Assembly (NCBI RefSeq): GCF_036840915.1
Contig: NZ_CP085725.1
Location: 1,860,001 to 1,924,000 of the forward strand
Source: Flavobacterium hankyongi
Lineage (GTDB): Bacteria > Bacteroidota > Bacteroidia > Flavobacteriales > Flavobacteriaceae
Length of the DNA: 64,000 nucleotides
Direction: 5' to 3'
Shown in pieces: positions 10,564-20,725 of this stretch (position 1 is the stretch's first letter; each line of letters opens with the position of its first letter). The position numbers were made by a program, and so were the translations under genes. The notes beneath the pieces were generated by a model. It saw nothing but the letters and a program-made list of their open reading frames with translations, had not been told where the DNA came from and ran no database searches.

Positions 10564-13500
10564 TTATTCTTCTAAACGAATGTCTAAACCAAGACCTTTC
10601 AATTCATGCATTAATACATTGAATGATTCAGGTAATCCTGGCTCTGGCATTGTTTCACCCTTAACGATTGCTTCGTAAGTTTTAGCTCTACCAATTACGT
10701 CGTCCGATTTCACTGTTAAGATTTCACGTAGCGTACTAGATGCTCCATAAGCCTCTAATGCCCAAACCTCCATCTCTCCGAAACGCTGACCTCCGAATTG
10801 TGCTTTACCTCCTAATGGTTGTTGCGTAATTAACGAGTAAGGACCAATAGAACGAGCGTGCATTTTATCATCAACCATGTGTCCTAATTTCAACATGTAA
10901 ATTACACCCACAGTTGCTGGTTGGTGGAAACGCTCTCCAGTACCACCATCATAAAGATACGTGTGACCGAATCTTGGCACTCCAGCTTCGTCAGTTAAGG
11001 CATTAATTTGGTCTAAAGACGCTCCATCAAAAATTGGCGTTGCATACTTTCTTCCTAATTTTTTACCTGCCCATCCAAGAACTGTTTCATAAATCTGACC
11101 GATGTTCATACGAGAAGGTACCCCTAGTGGATTCAATACAATATCTACTGGTGTTCCATCCTCTAAGAATGGCATATCTTCTTGACGAACGATACGAGCA
11201 ACAATACCTTTGTTACCGTGACGTCCCGCCATTTTATCACCCACTTTCAATTTACGTTTCTTAGCGATGTAAACTTTGGCTAGTTTCAAGATACCTGATG
11301 GTAACTCGTCACCCACTGTGATTGTGAATTTCTCACGACGTAACGCTCCTTGAAGGTCGTTTAATTTAATTTTATAGTTGTGAATTAAATCATTAACCAT
11401 AGCATTAGTTTCGTCATCAGCTACCCATTGACCTTTAGTCAAGTGAGCGAAATCTTCAACAGCTTGTAACATCTTTTTAGAGTATTTCTTACCTTTTGGC
11501 AATACTTCTTCCCCTAAATCATTCATTACTCCTTGAGAAGTTTTTCCGTCAACGATTACAAATAACTTATCGATTAATTTGTCTTTTAATTCAACAAATT
11601 TAGTTTCGAATTCCATTTCAAGCGCAGCCAATTCGTCTTTGTCTTGTGAACGTTTACGCTTGTCTTTTACAGCTCTTGAGAATAATTTTTTATCTAAAAC
11701 CACACCATGTAATGATGGAGAAGCTTTTAATGAAGCATCTTTTACATCACCTGCTTTATCTCCGAAGATAGCTCTTAACAACTTCTCTTCTGGAGTAGGA
11801 TCTGATTCTCCTTTTGGTGTAATTTTTCCAATTAGAATGTCACCAGGTTTAACCTCGGCACCAATTCTAATCATACCGTTTTCATCTAAATCTTTAGTAG
11901 CTTCTTCAGAAACGTTAGGGATATCATTAGTTAATTCTTCGTTACCTAATTTAGTATCACGAACTTCTAATGAATAATCATCTATGTGAATTGATGTGAA
12001 AATATCGTCACGAACTACTTTCTCAGAAATTACAATCGCATCCTCGAAGTTGTATCCTTTCCAAGGCATGAATGCTACCTGTAGGTTTCTACCTAAAGCT
12101 AACTCTCCGTTTTGCGTTGCATATCCTTCACAAAGTACTTGTCCTTTAACAACTTTATCACCTTTTCTTACAATTGGTTTTAAGTTGATCGAAGTACTTT
12201 GATTCGTTTTACGGAATTTGATTAATTGATATGTTTTCTCATCAGCGTCAAAGCTTACAGCTCTTTCTGCATCAGTTCTTTCATACTTGATTGTGATTTC
12301 GTTTGCATCAACATATTCGACTACTCCATTTCCTTCTGCATTAATTAATACACGAGAATCTGAAGCAACTTGACGCTCTAAACCAGTACCAACAATTGGA
12401 GACTCAGGACGTAATAATGGTACGGCCTGACGCATCATGTTTGACCCCATCAACGCACGGTTCGCATCATCATGCTCTAAGAAAGGAATCAATGAAGCAG
12501 AAATAGAAGCAATCTGGTTAGGTGCAACATCAGTATAGTGAACCACAGTAGGATCAACAACTGGGAAGTCACCTTCCTCACGAGCAATTACTTTATCAGC
12601 AGTAATTTTACCAGTTTCATCCATTTCAATGTTTGCTTGAGCAATCATTTTTCCTTCTTCCTCTTCTGCACTTAAGTAAATTGGCTCAGAAACTAAATCA
12701 ACTTGACCGTTAGTCACTTTACGGTAAGGAGTCTCAATGAATCCCATTCCGTTTACTTTAGCATATACCCCTAAAGAAGAGATAAGACCAATGTTTGGAC
12801 CCTCTGGCGTTTCAATAGGACATAAACGACCATAGTGTGTATAGTGAACGTCACGAACCTCGAATCCTGCTCTTTCTCTAGATAAACCTCCAGGTCCTAA
12901 AGCTGACAAACGACGTTTGTGAGTAATCTCTGCTAATGGATTGGTTTGATCCATGAACTGAGATAACTGGTTTGTACCAAAGAATGAGTTGATTACAGAA
13001 GACAAAGTCTTAGCATTAATCAAATCAATTGGTGTAAATACCTCGTTATCACGAACGTTCATACGCTCACGAATAGTACGAGCCATACGAGCTAAACCAA
13101 CACCAAACTGAGCTGATAATTGTTCACCTACAGTTCTAACACGACGGTTAGATAAGTGGTCAATATCATCAATTTCAGCTTTAGAGTTAATTAACTCGAT
13201 TAAATATTTAACGATAGTAATGATATCCTCTTTAGTAAGCACCTGCTTATCCATAGAAATATCAAGACCTAACTTTTTGTTCATTCTGTAACGACCTACA
13301 TCACCTAAGTTGTAACGTTGATCTGAGAAGAATAACTTATCGATAATTCCACGAGCTGTCTCTTCATCAGGTGGTTCAGCATTACGTAACTGACGGTAAA
13401 TGTGTTCTACTGCTTCTTTTTCAGAGTTAGTAGGGTCTTTTTGTAATGTATTGTGGATGATTGAGTAATCAGCTGCATTCAAATCCTCTTTGTGTAATAA

Positions 13501-14376
13501 GATTGATTTTACATTTGATTCTACAATTTCTTCAACATTATCTTTATCTAAGATTGTATCACGATCTAAGATGATTTCGTTACGCTCGATAGATACTACT
13601 TCTCCAGTATCCTCATCTACGAAATCTTCATGCCACGTATTTAAAACACGTGCCGCTAATTTTCTTCCTACATATTTCTTTAAACCTGATTTAGAAACTT
13701 TAATTTCTTCAGCCAAGTCAAAGATTTCTAAAATATCTTTATCTCTTTCGAAACCAATAGCACGGAAAAGTGTTGTTACTGGTAACTTTTTCTTTCTATC
13801 GATATAAGCATACATTACACTGTTGATATCGGTAGCAAATTCAATCCATGAACCTTTGAAAGGAATTACACGGGCAGAATATAATTTAGTTCCATTTGCG
13901 TGGAATGACTGTCCAAAGAATACCCCCGGTGAACGGTGTAACTGAGATACTACAACACGCTCAGCTCCATTGATAACGAAAGTACCGCTAGGCGTCATGT
14001 ATGGTATTGTACCTAAGTATACATCTTGCACAATTGTTTCGAAATCTTCGTGCTCTGGATCTGTACAGTATAATTTTAAACGTGCTTTTAAAGGCACACT
14101 ATACGTAAGACCTCTATCAATACATTCTTCGATTGTGTAACGAGGTGGGTCAACAAAGTAATCAAGGAATTCTAAAACGAATTGATTACGAGTGTCGGTG
14201 ATTGGGAAATTTTCCATGAAGGTGTTGTATAAACCTTCATTACCTCTTTCGTCAGATTTAGTTTCCAATTGGAAGAAATCTTTAAACGACTTGACCTGAA
14301 CATCCAAGAAATCTGGATAGTTAGGAATATTTTTTGTAGAGGCAAAATTCAATCTTTCAGTCTGATTTAATATCAT
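10564..14376 (-). CDS. rpoB: DNA-directed RNA polymerase subunit beta
   Basis: 1270-aa RNA polymerase beta subunit. Hallmarks are the rifampicin-pocket region [20 protein letters not shown] followed by [19 protein letters not shown], the motif [25 protein letters not shown] near the active site, and the C-terminal [23 protein letters not shown]. The rifampicin region shows the usual D, H and S residues, so no resistance substitution is evident. Start options are ATG at 14379 or 14376; the TTG at 14385 is unlikely. The gene follows rplL after a 265-bp gap that contains an attenuator-like hairpin. Confidence 0.98.
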   Translation of the reverse strand: MILNQTERLNFASTKNIPNYPDFLDVQVKSFKDFFQLETKSDERGNEGLYNTFMENFPITDTRNQFVLEFLDYFVDPPRYTIEECIDRGLTYSVPLKARLKLYCTDPEHEDFETIVQDVYLGTIPYMTPSGTFVINGAERVVVSQLHRSPGVFFGQSFHANGTKLYSARVIPFKGSWIEFATDINSVMYAYIDRKKKLPVTTLFRAIGFERDKDILEIFDLAEEIKVSKSGLKKYVGRKLAARVLNTWHEDFVDEDTGEVVSIERNEIILDRDTILDKDNVEEIVESNVKSILLHKEDLNAADYSIIHNTLQKDPTNSEKEAVEHIYRQLRNAEPPDEETARGIIDKLFFSDQRYNLGDVGRYRMNKKLGLDISMDKQVLTKEDIITIVKYLIELINSKAEIDDIDHLSNRRVRTVGEQLSAQFGVGLARMARTIRERMNVRDNEVFTPIDLINAKTLSSVINSFFGTNQLSQFMDQTNPLAEITHKRRLSALGPGGLSRERAGFEVRDVHYTHYGRLCPIETPEGPNIGLISSLGVYAKVNGMGFIETPYRKVTNGQVDLVSEPIYLSAEEEEGKMIAQANIEMDETGKITADKVIAREEGDFPVVDPTVVHYTDVAPNQIASISASLIPFLEHDDANRALMGSNMMRQAVPLLRPESPIVGTGLERQVASDSRVLINAEGNGVVEYVDANEITIKYERTDAERAVSFDADEKTYQLIKFRKTNQSTSINLKPIVRKGDKVVKGQVLCEGYATQNGELALGRNLQVAFMPWKGYNFEDAIVISEKVVRDDIFTSIHIDDYSLEVRDTKLGNEELTNDIPNVSEEATKDLDENGMIRIGAEVKPGDILIGKITPKGESDPTPEEKLLRAIFGDKAGDVKDASLKASPSLHGVVLDKKLFSRAVKDKRKRSQDKDELAALEMEFETKFVELKDKLIDKLFVIVDGKTSQGVMNDLGEEVLPKGKKYSKKMLQAVEDFAHLTKGQWVADDETNAMVNDLIHNYKIKLNDLQGALRREKFTITVGDELPSGILKLAKVYIAKKRKLKVGDKMAGRHGNKGIVARIVRQEDMPFLEDGTPVDIVLNPLGVPSRMNIGQIYETVLGWAGKKLGRKYATPIFDGASLDQINALTDEAGVPRFGHTYLYDGGTGERFHQPATVGVIYMLKLGHMVDDKMHARSIGPYSLITQQPLGGKAQFGGQRFGEMEVWALEAYGASSTLREILTVKSDDVIGRAKTYEAIVKGETMPEPGLPESFNVLMHELKGLGLDIRLEE

Positions 14377-14566
14377 CATGGACAAAATTTTGATTAAAAA
14401 AAAGTAATTTTTGTGTTAAACACATTAATTAATAAGACAATTTACTTCTTTTTATAACCAACACATCTCTAAAAAATAAAATGAAGTAAAGCTTTATTTT
14501 TGTCTTCGTGTTGATTTAAAAACTTTCGATTTTTAAAAATTATATGAATATAAAATTTTAATAATT

Positions 14567-14620
14567 TAATTAAACGAAAAATGGTTTAGGCTTTGAGTAG
14601 AGTACTCAAAAGCCTAAACC
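14567..14620 (-). terminator. Attenuator-like hairpin between rplL and rpoB
   Basis: The arms GGTTTAGGCTTTGAGTA (14583-14599) and TACTCAAAAGCCTAAACC (14603-14620) pair over 17 bp with a single bulged base. The minus-strand sequence then reads ATTTTTCG, a weak T tract. It starts 22 bases after the rplL stop. Partial termination between rplL and rpoB is known in other bacteria and sets the ribosomal protein to polymerase ratio; the same role is inferred here. Confidence 0.75.
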
Positions 14621-14641
14621 TGTATTCTAAACTATGTAAGC

Positions 14642-15010
14642 TTATTTAAGCTCAACAACAGCTCCAGCCTCTTCTAAAGCTTTCTTAAGACCTTCAGCCT
14701 CATCTTTAGAAACTGCCTCTTTAACGTTTGTTGGAGCAGCATCAACTAAATCTTTAGCTTCTTTAAGACCTAAACCAGTTAATTCTTTAACCGCTTTAAC
14801 AACTCCTAATTTAGAAGCACCAGCATCTTTTAATACTACTGTGAACTCAGTTTGCTCAGCAGCAGCAGCTTCACCACCACCTGCAGCAACTACTACAGCA
14901 GCAGCAGCTGGCTCGATACCATACTCGTCTTTTAATATTGTAGCTAAATCGTTAACTTCTTTAACTGTTAAGTTAACTAATTGTTCTGCGAATTGTTTCA
15001 AATCTGCCAT
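14642..15010 (-). CDS. rplL: 50S ribosomal protein L7/L12
   Basis: 122-aa stalk protein that recruits translational GTPases to the ribosome. It has the N-terminal dimerisation helix, the Ala/Gly-rich hinge ([18 protein letters not shown]) and the conserved C-terminal domain [20 protein letters not shown]. It lies 53 bp downstream of rplJ in the same operon, the standard order. Confidence 0.98.
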   Translation of the reverse strand: MADLKQFAEQLVNLTVKEVNDLATILKDEYGIEPAAAAVVVAAGGGEAAAAEQTEFTVVLKDAGASKLGVVKAVKELTGLGLKEAKDLVDAAPTNVKEAVSKDEAEGLKKALEEAGAVVELK

Positions 15011-15063
15011 TTTTTCTATCTTTTAAAATGATTTGTAATTATATTAATTTATTTGTGCGCAAT

Positions 15064-15564
15064 TTATTCAGCAGCTTCACCTTTGGTTTCAGCATTGTTT
15101 AATAATGCAGAAATAATACGTTGAGCTGGCGATTGAAGTAATCCGATGATTTCTCCGATAACTTCTTCTTTAGATTTAAGCGACGCTAACGATTCCAATA
15201 AATTGTCTCCAATGTAAATTTCTTCGTTAATGTAAGCACCTTTAAAAAGAGGTTTTTCACCTTTTTTACGGAATTCTTTAATAATTTTTGCAGGAGCATT
15301 TGCAATGTCAGCAATCATAATTGAAGTGTTCCCTTTTAAAGTAGTTGGTAATTCACCAAACTCTTTATCAGAAGCTTCCATTGCTTTTTCAAGCAACGTG
15401 TTTTTAACAACTTCTAATTTGATACCTGCCTTGAAACAAGCTCTTCTTAAATTTGAAGTAGTATCTGCATTTAAACCAGAAATATCAGCAAGGTAGATGA
15501 TATTAGCTCCAGCTAATTGTGCAGTTAAATCTCCAATAGCGATTGATTTTTCTTCTCTTGTCAT
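15064..15564 (-). CDS. rplJ: 50S ribosomal protein L10
   Basis: 166-aa stalk base protein that anchors L7/L12 dimers on 23S rRNA. The N-terminal domain has LRRACFKAGIKLEVVKNTL and the C-terminal helix carries the L12-binding segment ending in PAQRIISALLN. The 22-bp gap to rplA leaves little room for a separate L10 leader, so autoregulation of the classical kind, if any, is not obvious here. Confidence 0.98.
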   Translation of the reverse strand: MTREEKSIAIGDLTAQLAGANIIYLADISGLNADTTSNLRRACFKAGIKLEVVKNTLLEKAMEASDKEFGELPTTLKGNTSIMIADIANAPAKIIKEFRKKGEKPLFKGAYINEEIYIGDNLLESLASLKSKEEVIGEIIGLLQSPAQRIISALLNNAETKGEAAE

Positions 15565-15586
15565 ATCAAAAATTTTTAACTACCAA

Positions 15587-16276
15587 TTATACTGCTTTAG
15601 GATCTAAAGCAATTGCTGGACTCATTGTACTAGATAAGTGGATAGACTTAATATAAGTACCTTTAGCAGCTGTTGGTTTTAATTTAATTAATGTTTGTAT
15701 AATTTCGTGCGCGTTCTCTTGGATTTTGTTAGCATCAAAAGAAATTCTACCAATTCCAGCGTGAACGATACCAGTTTTATCAACTTTAAAGTCAATCTTT
15801 CCAGATTTTACCTCCTCTACTGCTTTACCAATTTCCATAGTAACAGTACCAGTTTTAGGGTTTGGCATTAAACCACGAGGTCCTAAAATACGACCTAATG
15901 GACCTAATTTACCCATAACTGCAGGCATAGTAACGATAACGTCAACATCTGTCCAACCGTCTTTAATTTTTTGTAAATAATCATCAAGACCTACGTGATC
16001 AGCACCAGCAGCTTTAGCCTCAGCCTCTTTATCTGGCGTAACTAATGCTAATACTCTCATGTCTTTACCTGTTCCGTGCGGTAATGAAACCACACCTCTA
16101 ACCATTTGATTCGCTTTACGAGGGTCAACTCCTAATTTAACAGCGATATCAACAGATTCATCAAATTTTGCAGAAGCAACTTCTTTGATTAATGCAGAAG
16201 CATCTTTTAAAGAATATAATTTATTCTTCTCAATTTTTGAAGCTGCAACTTTTTGCTTTTTTGTCAATTTTGCCAT
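15587..16276 (-). CDS. rplA: 50S ribosomal protein L1
   Basis: 229-aa protein of the L1 stalk, with the conserved [20 protein letters not shown] and [15 protein letters not shown] segments. In other bacteria L1 represses its own rplK-rplA mRNA; a small hairpin before rplK at 16739 could be a target. It lies 6 bp from rplK. Confidence 0.98.
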   Translation of the reverse strand: MAKLTKKQKVAASKIEKNKLYSLKDASALIKEVASAKFDESVDIAVKLGVDPRKANQMVRGVVSLPHGTGKDMRVLALVTPDKEAEAKAAGADHVGLDDYLQKIKDGWTDVDVIVTMPAVMGKLGPLGRILGPRGLMPNPKTGTVTMEIGKAVEEVKSGKIDFKVDKTGIVHAGIGRISFDANKIQENAHEIIQTLIKLKPTAAKGTYIKSIHLSSTMSPAIALDPKAV

Positions 16277-16282
16277 TTTCTC

Positions 16283-16723
16283 TTAATTTAAAGGAGAATC
16301 TCCAGTTACAGTTATACCCATAGATCTAGCTGTTCCAGCAATCATGCTCATTGCTTTTTCAATTGTGAACGCATTTAAGTCAGGCATTTTATCTTCAGCA
16401 ATAGTCTTAATCTGGTCCCAAGATACACTTGCAACTTTTTTACGATTAGGCTCTCCTGATCCTGATTTTAATTTTGCAGCTTCTAATAATTGAATAGCAG
16501 CAGGTGGAGTTTTAACAACAAAATCAAACGATTTGTCTTTATACACAGTAATTTGTACTGGTAATACTTTGCCAGGTTTATCTTGTGTTCTAGCATTGAA
16601 TTGCTTACAGAACTCCATGATATTAACCCCAGCAGCTCCCAAAGCAGGTCCAACCGGTGGCGATGGGTTCGCAGCACCTCCCTTTACTTGTAGTTTAACT
16701 ACTTTACTAACTTCTTTAGCCAT
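16283..16723 (-). CDS. rplK: 50S ribosomal protein L11
   Basis: 146-aa L11 with the proline-rich N-terminal loop ([30 protein letters not shown]) and the RNA-binding C-terminal domain ([23 protein letters not shown]). It binds the GTPase-associated region of 23S rRNA. It is the first gene of the L11-L1-L10-L12 block and is preceded by nusG. Confidence 0.98.
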   Translation of the reverse strand: MAKEVSKVVKLQVKGGAANPSPPVGPALGAAGVNIMEFCKQFNARTQDKPGKVLPVQITVYKDKSFDFVVKTPPAAIQLLEAAKLKSGSGEPNRKKVASVSWDQIKTIAEDKMPDLNAFTIEKAMSMIAGTARSMGITVTGDSPLN

Positions 16724-16738
16724 TGTTTAAAAATTTAG

Positions 16739-16768
16739 CACATCTATCAATTGGAAGCGATTGATGTG
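16739..16768 (-). promoter_or_regulatory. Small hairpin upstream of rplK
   Basis: CACATC-TAT-CAAT and ATTGATGTG form a bulged stem in the 65-bp gap between nusG and rplK, 16 bases before the rplK ATG. It could bind L1, which regulates the L11 operon in other bacteria, but no specific L1-site sequence was recognised. Confidence 0.3.
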
Positions 16769-16788
16769 AGTTATTATGTAACAAAAAT

Positions 16789-17340
16789 TTATACTTTTTC
16801 AACTTGCATAAAGCTTAATTCTAATGGAGTTTTTCTTCCGAAAATTTTCACCATTACTTCAAGCTTACGCTTTTCTTCATTAATCTTCTCAACAGTACCA
16901 TTGAAACCATTGAAAGGACCATCAGTTACTTTTACTGTTTCACCTAATGTAAATGGAATTGCACCGTGATCTACAGTAACTGCTAATTCATCCACTTTAC
17001 CTAGCATTCTATTCACTTCAGACAAACGCAAAGGCACAGGATCCCCTCCTTTCACTTCACCTAAAAATCCAATTACCCCTGTAATAGATTTGATGATGTG
17101 AGGAATCTCACCTGTTAAATTAGCTTCAATCATTACATAACCAGGAAAGTACACCTTGTCTTTACTAATTTTTTTTCCATCACGCACTGTAACCACTTTT
17201 TCAGTAGGCACTAATACCTGAGAAATATAATCAGCCATACCAACACGATTAATCTCCTGCTCAATGTAAGCTTTAACTTTATTTTCTTGTCCGCTAACAG
17301 CTCTTACAACATACCACTTTTTCACACTAGTTTCTGCCAT
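16789..17340 (-). CDS. nusG: Transcription elongation/antitermination factor NusG
   Basis: 183-aa protein with an N-terminal NGN domain (KKWYVVRAVSGQENKVKAYI, FPGYVMIE) and a C-terminal KOW motif (GETVKVTDGPFNGFNGTVEKI). It binds RNA polymerase and couples it to Rho or the ribosome. It follows secE by 9 bp, the usual order. Confidence 0.98.
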   Translation of the reverse strand: MAETSVKKWYVVRAVSGQENKVKAYIEQEINRVGMADYISQVLVPTEKVVTVRDGKKISKDKVYFPGYVMIEANLTGEIPHIIKSITGVIGFLGEVKGGDPVPLRLSEVNRMLGKVDELAVTVDHGAIPFTLGETVKVTDGPFNGFNGTVEKINEEKRKLEVMVKIFGRKTPLELSFMQVEKV

Positions 17341-17349
17341 GACAAAAAA

Positions 17350-17547
17350 TTATCCTTTAATCAAATTAAAAAATCCAGCAATTGCTTTTCCAAAAAGAGT
17401 ATCTACACCCCAGGTTGTTAATGCAAAAATCACAGAAAAAATCGCAACAATTATAGTTAATTTTTGCACTTCTTCCCATGCTGGCCAAGTTACATTTGAC
17501 TTTAACTCTTCGAAAGCTTCTGATATATAATTAGTAACTTTATTCAT
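17350..17547 (-). CDS. secE: Preprotein translocase subunit SecE
   Basis: 65-aa single-span membrane subunit of the Sec translocon. The amphipathic helix (YISEAFEELKSNVTWPAWEEVQKLT) and the transmembrane helix (IIVAIFSVIFALTTWGVDTLF) match the short, one-span SecE of Gram-negative relatives. It lies between tRNA-Trp and nusG. Confidence 0.97.
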   Translation of the reverse strand: MNKVTNYISEAFEELKSNVTWPAWEEVQKLTIIVAIFSVIFALTTWGVDTLFGKAIAGFFNLIKG

Positions 17548-17562
17548 CCTATTTTATTTTTG

Positions 17563-17633
17563 CACGGGCGGAGGGATTCGAACCCCCATCAACGGTTTTG
17601 GAGACCGCTATTCTACCCTTGAACTACGCCCGT
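17563..17633 (-). tRNA. tRNA-Trp (anticodon CCA)
   Basis: 71-nt cloverleaf: acceptor ACGGGCG / CGCCCGT, anticodon loop CTCCAAA, T-loop GGTTCGAATCC. It is encoded inside the tuf-secE interval, a conserved arrangement in Bacteroidota. The CCA end is not encoded. Confidence 0.97.
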
Positions 17634-17690
17634 TTGTTAAAACCCAGTGTTATCGTGCAACAACACTGGATTTATATAATTTATTGTAAA

Positions 17691-18878
17691 TTATTCTACA
17701 ATTTCAGTAACCTGACCAGCACCAACTGTTCTACCACCTTCACGGATAGCGAAACGTAAACCTACATTTAATGCAATTGGGTTTAATAAAGTAACATCGA
17801 TAGTTAAGTTATCACCTGGCATTACCATCTCTACACCCGCAGGTAAAGAAATTGTACCTGTTACGTCAGTTGTACGTACGTAGAACTGTGGACGGTAGTT
17901 ATTATGGAATGGAGTATGACGTCCACCTTCTTCTTTTTTCAAGATATAAACCTCAGCTTTGAATTTAGCGTGTGGCTTAACAGATCCTGGCTTACAAATA
18001 ACCATACCACGACGGATATCAGCTTTGTCAATACCTCTTAATAACAAACCTACGTTATCTCCAGCTTCACCTCTATCTAAGATTTTACGGAACATCTCAA
18101 CCCCAGTAATAGTAGAAGTTAATTTATCAGCACCCATACCGATGATTTCAACTGGATCTCCAGTATTAGCAACACCTGTTTCGATACGACCTGTAGCAAC
18201 TGTACCACGACCTGTAATTGTGAATACGTCCTCAACCGGCATCAAGAATGGTTTTTCGTTGTCACGAACTGGCTCTTCAATCCAGTTATCAACAGCCTCC
18301 ATTAATTCGATGATTTTAGGAACCCAGTTTGGATCATTATTTAATCCTCCTAAAGCAGAACCCTGAACAACAGGACCATTATCTCCATCATATTCATAGA
18401 AAGATAATAAATCTCTGATTTCCATCTCTACTAATTCTAATAACTCAGCATCGTCAACCATATCCACTTTATTCATGAATACAACGATACGAGGAATACC
18501 TACCTGACGTCCTAAAAGGATGTGCTCACGAGTTTGTGGCATTGGACCATCTGTAGCAGCAACTACCAAGATAGCACCATCCATCTGAGCAGCACCAGTA
18601 ACCATGTTCTTAACGTAATCCGCGTGACCTGGACAGTCAACGTGAGCGTAGTGACGGTTAGCTGTTTCATACTCTACGTGAGATGTATTAATTGTAATAC
18701 CTCTTTCTTTCTCCTCAGGAGCGTTATCGATTTGATCAAACGATTTTGCTTGACAGTAACCTGCATCAGATAATACTTTAGTGATAGCAGCAGTCAAAGT
18801 AGTTTTTCCGTGATCTACGTGTCCGATAGTACCAATATTTAAGTGTGGTTTCGAACGGTTAAAACTTTCTTTTGCCAT
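17691..18878 (-). CDS. tuf: Elongation factor Tu
   Basis: 395-aa GTPase that delivers aminoacyl-tRNA to the ribosome. The GTP-binding motifs [17 protein letters not shown] and NKVD are present, with domains 2 and 3 complete ([30 protein letters not shown]). It lies between tRNA-Thr(GGT) and tRNA-Trp, and the tRNAs are probably processed from the same transcript. It is the only tuf gene seen in the window. Confidence 0.98.
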   Translation of the reverse strand: MAKESFNRSKPHLNIGTIGHVDHGKTTLTAAITKVLSDAGYCQAKSFDQIDNAPEEKERGITINTSHVEYETANRHYAHVDCPGHADYVKNMVTGAAQMDGAILVVAATDGPMPQTREHILLGRQVGIPRIVVFMNKVDMVDDAELLELVEMEIRDLLSFYEYDGDNGPVVQGSALGGLNNDPNWVPKIIELMEAVDNWIEEPVRDNEKPFLMPVEDVFTITGRGTVATGRIETGVANTGDPVEIIGMGADKLTSTITGVEMFRKILDRGEAGDNVGLLLRGIDKADIRRGMVICKPGSVKPHAKFKAEVYILKKEEGGRHTPFHNNYRPQFYVRTTDVTGTISLPAGVEMVMPGDNLTIDVTLLNPIALNVGLRFAIREGGRTVGAGQVTEIVE

Positions 18879-18933
18879 TTTACTTAATTTTTAATCTTAG
18901 TTATATATTAGTGTTCAAAAAATTCAATACTTG

Positions 18934-19005
18934 AGCCAATGACGGGATTTGAACCCGTGACCTCTTCCTTACCAAGGAAGCACTCTACCCCTGAGCTACA
19001 CCGGC
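18934..19005 (-). tRNA. tRNA-Thr (anticodon GGT)
   Basis: 72-nt cloverleaf with acceptor GCCGGTG / CATTGGC (two G-U pairs), D-arm GTAGCTCAGGGGTAGAGT, anticodon stem CTTCC / GGAAG around TTGGTAA, and T-loop GGTTCAAATCC. Confidence 0.96.
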
Positions 19006-19030
19006 TTTTGTGAGTTCAGAAGTTAGAAAT

Positions 19031-19180
19031 CAAGAATTTAGAAAAGCCTAAATTCACATTCTAAATTCTTTTAGGATTAACTAGCCAAGCTTTGTCAACC
19101 CTGTAAGGCAGAGCCTTACTCAAAGTTTTTGAATCTAAATTTTCACTAAAGCAAACTTTGTAAAAAAAATTCAAAAACTT
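19031..19180. repeat. Inverted-repeat-rich spacer between tRNA-Tyr and tRNA-Thr
   Basis: The gap of about 180 bp holds several overlapping inverted repeats: GAATTTAG/CTAAATTC (19034-19055), AAGAATTTAG/CTAAATTCTT (19032-19070), a perfect GTAAGGC-AGA-GCCTTAC hairpin (19103-19119), CAAAGTTT/AAACTTTG (19121-19160), and AAGTTTTTGAAT/ATTCAAAAACTT (19123-19180). Several compete for the same arm. No tRNA is encoded here. It looks like a REP-type or decayed intergenic element. Confidence 0.6.
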
Positions 19181-19182
19181 AG

Positions 19183-19263
19183 TGGGGAGAGCAGGATTCG
19201 AACCTGCGAAGGTTTCCCAACGGATTTACAGTCCGTCCTCGTTGGCCGCTTGAGTATCTCCCC
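19183..19263 (-). tRNA. tRNA-Tyr (anticodon GTA)
   Basis: 81-nt class II tRNA with a long variable arm. Acceptor GGGGAGA / TCTCCCC, anticodon loop CTGTAAA, T-loop GGTTCGAATCC. Confidence 0.96.
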
Positions 19264-19327
19264 CAACCTTAAAACAGTATTTCAAACACTCATTTTAAAT
19301 TTTAACTAATTCAAAACGAGAAAATTG

Positions 19328-19401
19328 AGCCGATGGAGGGACTCGAACCCACGACCTGCTGATTACAAATCAGCTGCTCTAGCCAGCTGAGCTACACCGG
19401 C
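19328..19401 (-). tRNA. tRNA-Thr (anticodon TGT)
   Basis: 74-nt cloverleaf with acceptor GCCGGTG / CATCGGC, anticodon stem GCTGA / TCAGC around TTTGTAA, T-loop GGTTCGAGTCC. It is the first gene after the predicted operon promoter at 19438. Confidence 0.96.
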
Positions 19402-19408
19402 GACTCAA

Positions 19409-19436
19409 TAAAAAAGTCCGCTATTTCTAACGGACT
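19409..19436 (-). terminator. Terminator downstream of hpf, overlapping the tRNA-operon start site
   Basis: AGTCCG / CGGACT with a 10-nt loop (19415-19436) is followed on the minus strand by six T residues. It would stop transcripts reading out of hpf. The predicted tRNA-operon start (near 19433) falls inside its 5' arm, so transcripts beginning there cannot form the full hairpin. Confidence 0.7.
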
Positions 19437-19437
19437 G

Positions 19438-19466
19438 CAAATGTATGTATTATTTTTATTAATCAA
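19438..19466 (-). promoter_or_regulatory. Predicted promoter of the tRNA-tuf-secE-nusG-rpl-rpo operon
   Basis: On the minus strand, TTG (19464-19466), an 18-nt spacer and TACATTTG (19438-19445) match the Flavobacterium promoter consensus TTG-N17-23-TAnnTTTG. The start would lie near 19433, about 30 bases before tRNA-Thr(TGT). Confidence 0.75.
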
Positions 19467-19489
19467 AACTTTTTTGCTTAAAATTTTAT

Positions 19490-19792
19490 TTAGACATGAG
19501 CTCTAATCTTTTCTTTACGTTTTAATAACAATCTTTCCATTGCTTCTGAAGCCAATTCGACACCTTCTTCAAAAGATTTACATTGCTTTTTTACGATAAA
19601 CTCATCCCCTGGAACGATAATTTTTGCTTCTACAATTTTATTTTCTTTGTCACTCGTCCTTTCCACTTTTAAAAAAACATCTGAAGAAACAATCTTATCA
19701 AAGTATTTTTCTAATTTGTTAACTCTTACATCTATGAAATCTACTAACTTTTTGTCAACATTAAAGTTAACTGCATGAACATTTACCTTCAT
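19490..19792 (-). CDS. hpf: Ribosome hibernation promoting factor (HPF/RaiA family, short form)
   Basis: 100-aa protein with the S30AE/YfiA fold pattern: MKVNVHAVNFNVDKKLVDFIDVRVNKLEKYFDKIV, then FEEGVELASEAMERLLLKRKEK. Short family members bind the small-subunit decoding region and inactivate ribosomes in stationary phase. It lacks the C-terminal dimerisation domain of long HPF. It follows the recombinase gene by 35 bp and is probably co-transcribed with rpsU and the recombinase. Confidence 0.93.
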   Translation of the reverse strand: MKVNVHAVNFNVDKKLVDFIDVRVNKLEKYFDKIVSSDVFLKVERTSDKENKIVEAKIIVPGDEFIVKKQCKSFEEGVELASEAMERLLLKRKEKIRAHV

Positions 19793-19827
19793 AATTTTAA
19801 AATTTTAAGTTAAACAATTATAAAGAA

Positions 19828-20724
19828 TTATTTTTGGCTTCTTGGATGCGCATTACTATATACGTTTTTCAACTCGGTTAAACTTGACTGTGTATAAACT
19901 TGGGTTGACGCAAGACTTGAATGTCCCAACAATTCCTTAATTGAATTTAAATCTGCCCCATGATTAAGCATATGAGTCGCAAAAGTGTGTCGAAGCATGT
20001 GCGGACTTTTTTTTACTTTTTCAGAGACATTACTAAAGTAACAATTTATTAACCTATAAACAAACGTTTCATTCAATTTATTTCCGTTGTTTAATAAAAA
20101 TAAATAATTGTTATCAACGATTTGTTTTAGTGATTTTCTTTCAACCAAATACACTTTAACTTGCTCAATCATTAGTGAAAGCAATGGAATTATACGCTCC
20201 TTGTTTCTTTTTCCTAAAACCTTAATTGTCGCATTCGATAAGTCCAAATTACTTAACTGCAAACCAATCAATTCCGAACGTCTAATACCAGTTGTATAGA
20301 ACAAATCAATAATTAGCTTATCACGAACCCCTTCAAAACCATCTTGATACTTAATCTCGAACAACACTTTGTTCAACTCTTCTTCGGAAAAAGGAACCTG
20401 AATTTTTTTTGGCGTTTTTAAAGCCTTGTGCTTTGCCAAAGGATTTAATTCAATCTGCTTTGTTTTTAGTAAGAATTTATAGAATGCTTTTAGGGAAGCT
20501 ATTTTTCTATTAATAGAAACATTCTCAATGGCATCATCAACCATAGAAACAATCCAACTACGAATTAAAGTATACGAAACTTCCTCTAAAGAAACTTCCT
20601 CATAATTTTCTTTAAGGAATATTTCAAAATAACTCAAGTCGTTTCCATAGGCAAGTGCCGTATGCTTTGAGTAATTTTTCTCTTTCAGTAGGTAATCTAG
20701 GAATTTTTGTTGATTTGAATGCAT
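19828..20724 (-). CDS. xerC: Tyrosine recombinase, XerC/XerD type
   Basis: 298-aa site-specific recombinase. It has the N-terminal SAM-like core-binding domain (FLDYLLKEKNYSKHTALAYGNDL) and a catalytic domain with TTGIRRSELIGL (Arg I), HMLRHTFATHML (His-x-x-Arg), LGHSSLASTQVYT (His and the nucleophilic Tyr). The length matches chromosome-dimer resolvases rather than phage integrases. The start is the ATG at 20724; an upstream TTG at 20751 lies inside the rpsU terminator. XerC versus XerD cannot be decided from sequence alone. Neighbours are rpsU and hpf, so it is not in a mobile context. Confidence 0.9.
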   Translation of the reverse strand: MHSNQQKFLDYLLKEKNYSKHTALAYGNDLSYFEIFLKENYEEVSLEEVSYTLIRSWIVSMVDDAIENVSINRKIASLKAFYKFLLKTKQIELNPLAKHKALKTPKKIQVPFSEEELNKVLFEIKYQDGFEGVRDKLIIDLFYTTGIRRSELIGLQLSNLDLSNATIKVLGKRNKERIIPLLSLMIEQVKVYLVERKSLKQIVDNNYLFLLNNGNKLNETFVYRLINCYFSNVSEKVKKSPHMLRHTFATHMLNHGADLNSIKELLGHSSLASTQVYTQSSLTELKNVYSNAHPRSQK

Positions 20725-20725
20725 A

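Noticed and set aside
19828..20724. Tyrosine recombinase as a sign of a mobile element or integron
   Set aside because: Length and motifs fit chromosomal XerC/D, the neighbours rpsU and hpf are housekeeping genes, and no attachment-site duplications or cargo genes were seen.
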